The notes under the pieces are model-generated. The model was not told where the DNA came from and did not search any database. It was given only the letters and a program-made list of their open reading frames with translations. DNA of 64,000 nt from Palsa-506 sp963836355 (GTDB lineage: Bacteria; Actinomycetota; Actinomycetes; Streptosporangiales; Streptosporangiaceae): assembly GCA_963836355.1 (NCBI GenBank), contig CAWIJO010000010.1, positions 1-64,000 of the forward strand, in the 5' to 3' direction. Both the position numbers and the translations under genes were made by a program. Below are positions 1 through 7,504 of this stretch, piece after piece. Within the stretch, counting starts at the first letter, position 1. Each line of letters starts with the position of its first letter.

Positions 1-74
1 GTCGAGTAGCCGGGGGGAGTCTCACCCCCCGGCCCTCACAGAACCGTGCTTAACAGTCTCCCGTTACACGGCTC
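1..74 (-). ncRNA. Group II intron domains V-VI (intron B, 3' end)
   Basis: Read on the minus strand, positions 74-41 form a 34-nt domain V: the outer stem GAGCCGTG pairs with CACGGTTC, and TAACGG pairs with CTGTTA around a GAGA tetraloop, with the usual two-base bulge. A GC-rich domain VI hairpin follows, and the sequence ends CTACTCGAC at the window edge, which fits a group II 3' splice site ending in AY. The element lies just downstream of a maturase C-terminal fragment, so it is the 3' end of the intron that owned that maturase. The exact 3' junction may be at base 1 or just outside the window. Confidence 0.82.
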
Positions 75-89
75 TTCTCATCTGATCGT

Positions 90-273
90 TCAGAACGTGG
101 ATATCCAGGCCCAGTGAACGAACAGGCCGGGCTCTCGATCGACGAGTCCGGCCCACCACCGTTTGGCCTTCTTAAAGCTACCCAGCCGCCGATACTTGTT
201 ACGCGCCCACCGCACTATGTAGGTGTTAATGCGTTGCAAGAGACGATACAGTCGTGACCTGTTGAACCGGCCA
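90..273 (-). pseudogene. Maturase C-terminal fragment of intron B (3' exon of intron A)
   Basis: This encodes the end of a group II intron maturase domain X and C-terminal tail: GRFNRSRLYRLLQRIN, then RWARNKYRRL, FKKAKRWW and LFVHWAW before the stop. This is the classic ending of bacterial group II intron proteins. It has no start of its own. Its first codon is completed by the last two bases of a matching upstream fragment ending at 7192 (TAC TA joined to T GGC CGG, giving Y-Y-G-R). Removing the 6.9 kb between them restores one reading frame, so this is the 3' exon of a maturase gene split by intron A. Confidence 0.85.
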
Positions 274-372
274 GTTGGGTCGGACCGGGGCGCCCTGCCG
301 GGATTGCTCCCGGTGGGTTTCCCCGGCCCGCCCGCCGCACCCGCCGTGCGTGTCTCCACGCAACGGGCGCTC
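274..372 (-). ncRNA. Group II intron domains V-VI of intron A
   Basis: On the minus strand domain V runs from 372 to 337. It begins GAGCGCCCG, has a TGCGTG/CACGCA stem closed by a GAGA loop, and ends CGGGTGC. A long GC-rich domain VI hairpin follows, and the intron ends at 274 with ACCCAAC. It lies directly after the 491-residue maturase, as expected for an intron with the protein in domain IV. The 3' boundary is fixed by the requirement that the flanking maturase exons join in frame. Confidence 0.78.
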
Positions 373-394
373 CGCGTGTCTTGCCCGCTGGTCA

Positions 395-1870
395 TCAGCG
401 CGAGGCTGGTGCCGGGGTCCAGGGGGTCGGTATGGTGCTGCCGCGGTAGCGGTAGCGGGTCACAGCGACGCTGGACGCGCCGGTGAACACGACCCCGTTG
501 CAGGCGAACCGCCATCCCTGGTCGCAGAAACGGCGGCGCAGTTCTGGCATCCCGATCCGGTGGTTTCCTTGCTTGTACTTGGCGCGTATCCAGCGCATCA
601 GCCGGTGCCACGCATGGCTGTCGACCGCGCTGAACACTGCCTTGGACACCCCGTGCCGGAAGAAGTTCGCCCACCCCGCCAGTGACCTGTTCAAGCTGGT
701 AATCAGCTCGTCCAGGCCCATGTGGCGGGTTGACCTGTACGTCCTGGCCGCCACCTTGTCCTTGATGGACTGGATAGCCTTGCGGGACGGCCGGGTGTAG
801 ACGTAGTACTTCTGCGTTCCCCGTTTCCGCATCCTGCGGATGTCGAAGCCGAGGAACGTGAAGCCCTCATCGAGGTGGACCACGGCGGTCTTCTCCGGTG
901 CCAGCCGCAGCCCCATCGGAGCGAGCACGGCCGCCACCTCCTCCCGCAGCGCCTCAGCATGACGGCGTTCCCCATGTACCATGAGGACAAAATCATCCGC
1001 ATAGCGGATGATTTTCCAGTTGCCCTTACCGTCACGCCTGCGCTTTCTCCGCTGCCCGTCTGAGCCCATCTCCTGATGCCATTGCCGGTCGAAATGATCG
1101 TCCAGCGCCGACAAGGCGATGTTAGCGAGCAGCGGCGAAAGGATCCCGCCCTGAGGTGTTCCGGTCAGTGTCTCTTCCCTGTCTCCGAGGCCGGTGAGGA
1201 CCCCGGATTTCAGGAATGCCTTCACCAGTGCGCACACGCGCTTATCCTTGATCCTCGCCCGGAGGCGATCCATCAATGCCGTATGATCAATTTCATCAAA
1301 ACAGGCTTTGATGTCACATTCCAGTACCCAGCGGTAACCGCTGGTCCCGTAGTGGTGGATCTCGGCGATCGCGTCCTGCGCGCGCCGGTTCGGGCGGAAC
1401 CCATACGAGCACGGCTTGAAGCCCGCCTCGAAAATAGGCTCAAGAACTGCCTTCAGGCTAGCCTGGACCACCCGGTCAGCGACAGTGGGAATACCTAGCT
1501 TCCGGAATTTCCCTGGCGTTCCCTTAGGGATCGTCACCTGCCTGACTTCGACCGGCCGGAACCCGCCAGACTTCAGCGAGTCCCGGATCTGACCCAGGAA
1601 CTCCTCCACCCCGACCCAGGTCTCGATCATGGCCACCGTGGCCTTATCGATACCCGGTGTCCGCGCCCCCTTGTTCCCGGACACGCGCTCCCACGCATGC
1701 ACGAGAAACGCCGGGTCGTAGACGAGGTTGAACAGGTCACCGAACCGGCGGGAAGAATCCTCTCCCGCCCAGCGGTGCAACTTGATCTGCATACTCCGTA
1801 CCGTGAAATAGGCCGAATCAGGATGCGGCCACTTCACGGCGCCGGAATTCACCGGCGCATCTTCGGACAT
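395..1870 (-). CDS. ltrA: Group II intron reverse transcriptase/maturase (intron A)
   Basis: The 491-residue protein has the RT order of group II intron proteins. It shows GIDKATV near residue 74, the palm motif YGFRPNR, the TPQGGILSPLLANI block and the catalytic IRYADDF near residue 290. The thumb/maturase part contains SLAGWANFFRHG and ends with the SVAVTRYRYRG tail of a common bacterial subgroup. There is no HNH endonuclease domain. The ATG at 1870 is preceded by AAGGAGG, which supports the start. The protein would copy and fold its own intron RNA for splicing and retrohoming. It looks intact although its intron is interrupted by intron C and an IS. Confidence 0.93.
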   Translation of the reverse strand: MSEDAPVNSGAVKWPHPDSAYFTVRSMQIKLHRWAGEDSSRRFGDLFNLVYDPAFLVHAWERVSGNKGARTPGIDKATVAMIETWVGVEEFLGQIRDSLKSGGFRPVEVRQVTIPKGTPGKFRKLGIPTVADRVVQASLKAVLEPIFEAGFKPCSYGFRPNRRAQDAIAEIHHYGTSGYRWVLECDIKACFDEIDHTALMDRLRARIKDKRVCALVKAFLKSGVLTGLGDREETLTGTPQGGILSPLLANIALSALDDHFDRQWHQEMGSDGQRRKRRRDGKGNWKIIRYADDFVLMVHGERRHAEALREEVAAVLAPMGLRLAPEKTAVVHLDEGFTFLGFDIRRMRKRGTQKYYVYTRPSRKAIQSIKDKVAARTYRSTRHMGLDELITSLNRSLAGWANFFRHGVSKAVFSAVDSHAWHRLMRWIRAKYKQGNHRIGMPELRRRFCDQGWRFACNGVVFTGASSVAVTRYRYRGSTIPTPWTPAPASR

Positions 1871-2073
1871 TACCTTCCCTCCTTGACTGACACGCTGCCG
1901 CCCTTCCCCATGCTCGCGGCTCTCCCGCGCCCGGAGTACTACGGCGGCTCCGTCCCATCCGCGCCTTCAGCCGGCGTCGCGCCTATCCGGGCCTTTCTCC
2001 CCTGACCGGGGACAAGGCCCGGAACGGCCACGGATGGTTCCCGCGTTCACTGCTATCCGGTCGACGGGTTAGG

Positions 2074-2149
2074 GTCGGGTAAGCGGGGCGCATTGCTGCG
2101 CCCCGCTCCCCTCAGAACCGGACTTGAATGGTTTCCATTCATCCGGCTC
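2074..2149 (-). ncRNA. Group II intron domains V-VI of intron C
   Basis: Domain V spans 2149-2115 on the minus strand: GAGCCGGATGAATG, a GAAA loop, then CATTCAAGTCCGGTTC, with the AAG bulge and perfect outer stem. Domain VI is the following GCGGGGCGCAGCAATGCGCCCCGC hairpin region, and the intron ends ACCCGAC at 2074. The maturase stop codon overlaps the first bases of domain V, which is unusually tight spacing. Confidence 0.88.
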
Positions 2150-3986
2150 AAGCAAGCCCTATTGGCTTGATGGCAGGCAGAGTTGCCGGTTTCCTTGCGA
2201 CGCTGGCTTCGTACCGGCGTGCGCAGTAGGCGTGTATTAGGCGGAGCGCAGCGTGACCGCCCGACGTGCCGTCTCCCGCATCCGCGATAACTGCTCGCTT
2301 GCGCATCGCCTTGCGGGTGACCTTGACCCACATCTCCCATTCCTGCGGGGTCTGTGGTTCCTGGTCGGCGTGCAGCAGCAATCCCCGGCAGAGCGGACAA
2401 CGGCCGTGCTGCGCCTGCAGCAGGCGCAGCCGGGACCTGTCCAGCGGGGGCTTGCGGCGGCGGCGCCGCCCGGCCCAGTATTCGGCCAGCGCCGGGTCAT
2501 CGGGTGATGCCCAGCCCTTGACCTGCTGGTGTCGGATGATCTGTGTCCAGGCGAACTTGGCGAGGAAGGCTCCGCTGTCACGATCGCCGAAGATCCACCT
2601 GTCCCGCCTGGTCTTGTGGAATGCGCCGAAGTACCGGTCAACGACCCACCGGTCCCGTTTATTCGGGTGACGACGCCTGGCCCAGCTCATGGCCAGCTTC
2701 CACATATGAGTGTCCAGCTGGGTGAACGTCCTTTTGGACACCACACTCCGGTAATAGGCTGACCAGCCCCTGATAATGGGGTTCAGCCTTCGGATCACCG
2801 CCGGAGCGCTGGCCCCTCTGAGGGACCTCATCTCTGCGGTGAGCCGTTTCCGGAACCGCTGCACAGCCGCCTTGCCCGGTTTGATCAGCAGCTTCCCGTT
2901 GCGATACCGGCGGATATGCATCCCGAGGAACTCAAAGCCTTCTTCGAGACGGACGATTCGCGTCTTGTCATCGTTGAAGGCCAGCCCCCTGGGCGCCAGC
3001 CACGCGGCCAGCCGCGCCTTGACCTGCTCGGCCTGCTCGCGGCTCTCGCACATCGCCACAAGATCGTCTGCGTACCTCACCAGGACAGGGCTGCCCGGCA
3101 CCACCCGGTCGGCGTTGACGCCGGACGTGCGGTAGCGGACCCCGGCAGCCTGCTCCATGCCGTGCAAGGCCACATTCAGCAGCCCGGGGCTGATCACTCC
3201 GCCCTGGGGTGAGCCCTCCCAGGTCGGGGTGAACCATTCCTGCTCGACCACGCCCGCTTTCAGCCACCGCTCGACCAGCCCCCTGGCGGGAAACGTGCCG
3301 ATCTGACTGAGGATGTGACCATGATCAAGCCGGTCGAACGCCGCCGCCAAGTCTGCGTCGAGAATCCACCGCCGTTGCGGGTTGTGCCCGTGCACGGTGT
3401 TGAAGATGGCCTCGATCGCGTCATGGCAGCCACGGCCCGGCCGGAAGCCGTAGGACTTCGGCTCGAACCGCGCCTCCCATTCAGGTTCCAGCGCGCTCGA
3501 CGCCAGGGCCTGCAAAATCCTGTCGCCGATCACGGGGATACCGATGGGCCGCTGCTTTCCGTTCGCCTTGGGCACATACACGCGCCTGACCGGCTTGGGC
3601 GTCCACGACCGGGAGCGGTTCTGGGCCCAGCTGGCCCACTCGGCCTTCGGCTGGGAGCCCATCACGACCTTGCCATCGACGCCCGCCGTCAGGCGACCGG
3701 CGTTGAGTTCCGTCACCCGCCGCACGCTCAGTAGCGCGCTGGCACGTGAGCGGAGCATCAACTTCTGGAGATTACGGACCTTCTTCAGGTCCCCTGCCCT
3801 CGACGCCGCGAAGATGCGCTGCCGCAGCCGCCGTACGTCCTCCTCGGCCTGGCGCCAATCCACGCCGTCCCAGCCAGGAAGCTCGCCCTCAGGTCCGTTC
3901 ACCACGGCACGCCCGTCCGCGACCTCGGTCACGGCCAGCCTCGTCGTGGCGTCCAACTTGTCCCTCGGTTCTGGTGCCGTCGTCAT
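2148..3986 (-). CDS. ltrA: Group II intron RT/maturase with HNH-type C-terminus (intron C)
   Basis: The 612-residue protein has a long N-terminal RT-0 region. It then shows YGFRPGRGCHDAI, GSPQGGVISPGLLN and the catalytic VRYADDL near residue 308, followed by LNPIIRGWSAYYR of the maturase domain. The last 110 residues contain CPLCRG and a later histidine/cysteine cluster (LIHAYCARRY), which fit an HNH-type endonuclease domain. The ATG at 3986 follows GAAGG at suitable spacing. The domain set (RT, maturase, endonuclease) is that of a full retrohoming protein. It differs strongly from the intron A maturase, so A and C are unrelated lineages rather than a duplication. Confidence 0.93.
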   Translation of the reverse strand: MTTAPEPRDKLDATTRLAVTEVADGRAVVNGPEGELPGWDGVDWRQAEEDVRRLRQRIFAASRAGDLKKVRNLQKLMLRSRASALLSVRRVTELNAGRLTAGVDGKVVMGSQPKAEWASWAQNRSRSWTPKPVRRVYVPKANGKQRPIGIPVIGDRILQALASSALEPEWEARFEPKSYGFRPGRGCHDAIEAIFNTVHGHNPQRRWILDADLAAAFDRLDHGHILSQIGTFPARGLVERWLKAGVVEQEWFTPTWEGSPQGGVISPGLLNVALHGMEQAAGVRYRTSGVNADRVVPGSPVLVRYADDLVAMCESREQAEQVKARLAAWLAPRGLAFNDDKTRIVRLEEGFEFLGMHIRRYRNGKLLIKPGKAAVQRFRKRLTAEMRSLRGASAPAVIRRLNPIIRGWSAYYRSVVSKRTFTQLDTHMWKLAMSWARRRHPNKRDRWVVDRYFGAFHKTRRDRWIFGDRDSGAFLAKFAWTQIIRHQQVKGWASPDDPALAEYWAGRRRRRKPPLDRSRLRLLQAQHGRCPLCRGLLLHADQEPQTPQEWEMWVKVTRKAMRKRAVIADAGDGTSGGHAALRLIHAYCARRYEASVARKPATLPAIKPIGLA

Positions 3987-4625
3987 CGTGCCTTCGCAGG
4001 CTCACCTGACGCACGTGGGCGCTCTTTCGAGCCGGGCCACCAGGGCCCGTATCCGGGCGGTTACCCGGCACCACCGCAGGAGGCTGCGGCCAGCGGTGCC
4101 GGTCTTCCCGTTGCCTTTCGGCATCCCGGCCTTGGCTTGTTGCGTCATCCTTCGCCCGCTGAGGACTTCAGCTCTCCTCACGGTCGGCCTACCAGGCCAC
4201 ACCGGCCTGGACCTCAACGGGATTGCCACGTTCCGCAGGCGCAAGACGCGATCGGGGTGGGCCTCTCCTCTATCCCGGGGCGGCGGTGTCCTCCCGGCCG
4301 GCAGGGCTTAACCGTCCGGCGCCTGCCGCTTCCCAGCGGCCAGCCCTTCACCCTCGCTACCCAACCCGTCTGCGAGGGAGGCAGTGACGAGACATCAACG
4401 GAGATTCACGCAATTGACCCGTCCGATCTTTCCCTAGCCCGTGCCTCCCGGACGGAACGGGGAAGCCTCCGGCGTTTCCCCGGGCTTCACACCCCGCCGT
4501 TGCCAGCGGCGCATGCCGGGGCGGGAACAGGTCTCACGGACACTGACCCGGAGCTACACCTTCGACATGTGCCGAACCTCCAATAGCTAGCCCACTCAAC
4601 ACCTGCGACTTCGTGTCGCACCACC

Positions 4626-4635
4626 CGGCTCTACC
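4626..4635. repeat. 10-bp target duplication of IS copy 1 (left copy; right copy 6806-6815)
   Basis: CGGCTCTACC stands directly against both ends of the IS at 4636-6805. It belongs to intron A, and one copy plus the IS is an addition to that intron. A 10-bp duplication fits the IS4 family. Confidence 0.85.
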
Positions 4636-4811
4636 CAATGCCATGTAGTTCAGCGTGATCGCTGCTGATGGTCCTGCGGCGGGACGTCCCTTGATCTGGC
4701 GGCTTCCGGTTACAGGCTGTGATTTCTGATTGGCTGCAGGCCTGGTTCCGCTGGCTGGCTGCGTGGCTGCGATCGGCGGGCGACACGCCCTTGCGGATGC
4801 CGGTACCGGCG

Positions 4812-4868
4812 GGAGGCTCCCGGTAGAAGAGGAGGTGACTAATCAGCCTTTTCCGCCCGGGAGCCTCC
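4812..4868 (+). promoter_or_regulatory. Inverted repeat over the transposase leader
   Basis: GGAGGCTCCCGG (4812-4823) and CCGGGAGCCTCC (4857-4868) are perfect 12-bp complements ending two bases before the transposase ATG. The loop contains the only good Shine-Dalgarno candidate (AGAGGAGG). In RNA this hairpin would occlude the start region, a device known from other ISs for damping read-through expression. The same structure is present in copy 2 (7681-7736). The function is inferred. Confidence 0.5.
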
Positions 4869-4870
4869 TC

Positions 4871-6607
4871 ATGCTCTTCTACCCTGTCATGCCGCCGGAT
4901 GTCACGCTCTCGTGTGCGGAAGATGCCGCGCTGGGCCTGCTGGGGCAGGCGGGCATGGTCGCGGTGCGGGTGGCGGACCTGGCCTGGCCGGCCGGGCCGG
5001 GCCCGGGTAAGGACGGCCGGACGGCGCTGACCGCGGCGGCGGCGGGGAAGATCCGCACCGGGGACCGTGTGGTCTTCCTCAAGCCGGTGGCGGTCGCGGC
5101 AGCGGTGGTCCGCCGTGACGGGCGGGTGCAGGCTGGCGGGCATCCGGCGGATCACGCCCGCCTCGGCGTGGCCGAGGACAGGCTGGATGCCCTGGCCGGC
5201 CAGGCGGACGTTATCGGCCAGATCGCCGCGGGCGTCACGCTGAACGGGAAGGTCAAGGGCGCGGCGCGGCGGGCGATGACGCCGGCGCTGGCGATCCGGC
5301 TCACCCTGCTGATGACGCTCCTGCCCGACGCGGACTACGCCGAAGTGACGGGCGCCCTGCTCGGGGACCTGGCGCTGGTGCCGTGGCAGCGCCCGTACCG
5401 GGTGCCGACCGCGACGGTTTTCTGCACCTGGCGGGACGCGCTCGGGCCCGGCCCGCTGGAGCAGCTGCGGGACCTGGTGCTGGCCGGGATCGACGCCGAG
5501 CACCGCGACCACGATTACCGGGCGGTCACGATCGGCGCCCTGGACGCCTGCTCCATCGACGGGTCGCTGACCCGGGTCCCGGACACCCCGGCGAACCGGG
5601 CCGCGTTCGGCTCGGCCGGCACCGCCGATGACTCCTCGCCCTACCCCCAGCAGCGGGATCTGTGGCTGTCGCACGCCTCCACCCGCGCCGCCCTGGCGGT
5701 GGTGTCCGGTCCGTCCGGCGCCGCCGCCGGCGGCGGGCGGGAGAAGGGCGAGGCCGAGCAGGCGCTGCTGGACCAGGCCCTGAAGGACTACCCGCACCTG
5801 TTCACCCCGGGCCGGCTGTGGGTGCTCGACCGGAACTTCCCCGGCGCGCCAAGGATCAAGCGGATGCTCGCCACCGGCACCCATGTGCTGATCCGCGTCA
5901 AGGACGGCATCACGCTGCACCGGACCGGGGGCTTCCTGCCCGACGGCTCCTACCTGGCCAGCATCCGCGGCGGCGGGGTCACGCTCACCGTCCGCGTGAT
6001 CGAGTACACCGTCACCGTCGCCGGGGCCGACGCCCCGGAGCTGTTCGCCCTGATCACCGACCTGCACGACCACGCCGCCTACCCGGCGCAGGTCCTCGCC
6101 GCCGCCTACCACTGGCGGTGGATAGGGTCGGAGACCTGCCTGAAGGAAGCCAAGTCCGCGATCAGCGGCGCCGGCCCGTCCACCGGCGCGATGCTCCGCT
6201 CCGCCAGCCCGGCCCTCATCGCCCAGGAGCACGCCGCCTGGATCACCGCCGTCGAGCTGACCCGCGCAGCAGCCCGCGCCGCCGCGGCGATCGCCGTCCC
6301 GGCCGGAAAGGGCAAGCGCGCCGGCCAGCCCGTGCACCCGCGCGAGATCTCGTTTACCGCCGCACGCCGCGCGATCATCGCCACTACCCGGTCCGGCGCG
6401 GCCACCGCCAGCCTGCCCGCCGCGCTGACCGAGGCGAACCGCGACGCCATCCTGGCCAGCCTGGCCCGCCGGCGCGTAGACACCGACCGCAACCGGCACC
6501 GCGACCGGAAGACCAAGGCCCGGCCGGGCTTCCCGCCCGGCGGGCCGCGCATTCCCGTCCTCACCGCGAAAGCCGAGATCAGCATCTGCGGCCCCATCGC
6601 CGCCTGA
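4871..6607 (+). CDS. IS4-type transposase (copy 1, intact)
   Basis: The protein has 578 residues from ATG 4871. It has a DDE layout: Asp in ACSIDGSLTRVPD, Asp in LWVLDRNFPG, and the Y-(2)-R-(3)-E-(6)-K signature in HWRWIGSETCLKEAKS. A longer frame opens at 4730. The second IS copy lacks one T in the stretch upstream of 4871, which breaks that extension while leaving the rest intact, so 4871 is preferred. The enzyme would cut and rejoin the IS ends. The stop lies about 200 bp before the right inverted repeat. Confidence 0.9.
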   Translation: MLFYPVMPPDVTLSCAEDAALGLLGQAGMVAVRVADLAWPAGPGPGKDGRTALTAAAAGKIRTGDRVVFLKPVAVAAAVVRRDGRVQAGGHPADHARLGVAEDRLDALAGQADVIGQIAAGVTLNGKVKGAARRAMTPALAIRLTLLMTLLPDADYAEVTGALLGDLALVPWQRPYRVPTATVFCTWRDALGPGPLEQLRDLVLAGIDAEHRDHDYRAVTIGALDACSIDGSLTRVPDTPANRAAFGSAGTADDSSPYPQQRDLWLSHASTRAALAVVSGPSGAAAGGGREKGEAEQALLDQALKDYPHLFTPGRLWVLDRNFPGAPRIKRMLATGTHVLIRVKDGITLHRTGGFLPDGSYLASIRGGGVTLTVRVIEYTVTVAGADAPELFALITDLHDHAAYPAQVLAAAYHWRWIGSETCLKEAKSAISGAGPSTGAMLRSASPALIAQEHAAWITAVELTRAAARAAAAIAVPAGKGKRAGQPVHPREISFTAARRAIIATTRSGAATASLPAALTEANRDAILASLARRRVDTDRNRHRDRKTKARPGFPPGGPRIPVLTAKAEISICGPIAA

Positions 6608-7191
6608 ACGCCCCATCTCCCAGTCCCCGCACCCTCAAGCACTGCCCAGCCCGCCGACCGTGGAACCGGCCGCATCCGGAGCGACAGCCGGGGCGCCAGC
6701 ATGCCCGCCCGCCGCGATCACTCTCTGCCGGCCACCCGGACGCCACCGCCCGCCAGCGCGGTCAAGACCGCGAACGCTCCGATCACGCTGAACTACATGG
6801 CATTGCGGCTCTACCCCTGCGGCCTCGCCATGGCTACGCCGTAGACAATTCACCATGGCCTCCCGGCCCCGGCTACTAAGACCTAGCCAGGAGTTCCCCA
6901 TCCGCAATGATGAATGGGTGCGCGCCGCGAACCAGCCCAGATCCGCCGGGTTTCGGGCTGGCGGATGCTCAAGAGGCGTAACAACACCGGTTCCTCGCGT
7001 ATACCTTCCCGTCTTGCTCACCGCGCCCGGCCCATCCGGCAGTGCTGAACCGACGCGACTTCGTCGAGGCTGCTCCACCCTCCCCACCGACCCGTGGCTC
7101 AGGCTGCCTCCAGCTTCAATTCGCCGCTACGACGGCGAATAAATGGCGGTCTCTCACCCCCATCCGGGAATAGCAGCGCCTCGTGGCGCAC

Positions 7192-7504
7192 TAGTAGTTC
7201 ATCCAACCGCGTACGATCGGATTTATCCACTCGGCGAGATCCGCCAGGTCAGACCCTACTCGCTTGTGAATCCGCCATCCGCGGAGCTGCTGACTTTTCG
7301 CTTTGAGAGCGTCCGGGCTGATCGCAGGCGAGAACGTCGTGAACAGTTGCCCGTTCCTGTTCTCCGCACTGCGCGAACGGAACTCATACCCCAGGAACGT
7401 GAACGACGCGTGCTCGTACGAGCCCCGCCGGTTGTCATCCCTGCAGTAAACTATCTTGGTCTTCCCGGGATGCAACCGCAACCCAAGGCTTTCCAGTCTC
7501 TCCG
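7192..7504 (-). pseudogene. Maturase middle fragment of intron B (5' exon of intron A)
   Basis: On the minus strand this encodes LGLRLHPGKTKIVYC, then FTFLGYEFRSR, and ends INPIVRGWMNYY at the intron A junction. That is the end of the RT palm/thumb and the start of domain X in a group II intron maturase. It continues in frame into the fragment at 273-90. Upstream it is cut by IS copy 2 at 7505, so the N-terminal RT part (including any YADD box) is gone and intron B is dead. Confidence 0.85.

Larger units (their letters stand above)
2074..4621 (-). mobile_element. Group II intron C, nested inside intron A
   Basis: The 5' end at 4621 reads GTGCGACACGAAGTCGC on the minus strand, a textbook group II start, and the 3' end at 2074 reads CTTACCCGAC just after domain VI. 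The length is 2548 bp. It carries one protein (2148-3986) in domain IV, followed at once by domain V. Both flanks are RNA sequence of intron A, so this is an intron within an intron. It appears complete and could still be mobile. Confidence 0.87.
4636..6805 (+). mobile_element. IS4-type insertion sequence, copy 1
   Basis: This 2170-bp element is bounded by perfect 26-bp inverted repeats starting CAATGCCATGTAGTTCAGCG and flanked by a 10-bp target duplication. It carries a single transposase gene at 4871-6607. A 12-bp inverted repeat (4812-4823 with 4857-4868) folds just upstream of the start codon. The clean duplication and intact gene indicate a recent, possibly active insertion. It landed in domain I of intron A, four bases from the 5' splice site of intron C. 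Confidence 0.92.
274..7191 (-). mobile_element. Group II intron A inserted in intron B (twintron), itself interrupted
   Basis: The 5' end at 7191 reads GTGCGCCACGAGGCGC, a typical bacterial group II start, and the 3' end at 274 reads CCGACCCAAC. Both exons belong to one maturase gene and join in frame. The interval holds domain I-like sequence (7191-6806), an IS with its target duplication, group II intron C, then the rest of the intron RNA, the 491-residue maturase and domains V-VI. Subtracting the IS, one duplication and intron C leaves about 2.2 kb, normal for an ORF-bearing group II intron. Splicing of the interrupted RNA would first require removal of intron C, and the IS cannot be spliced out, so the intron is probably inactive. 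Confidence 0.85.

Noticed and set aside
4631..6616. Long minus-strand frames across both IS copies (over 600 residues)
   Set aside because: They are antisense to the DDE transposase, consist of Gly/Ala/Arg/Asp-rich text and repeat in both copies only because the DNA is the same.
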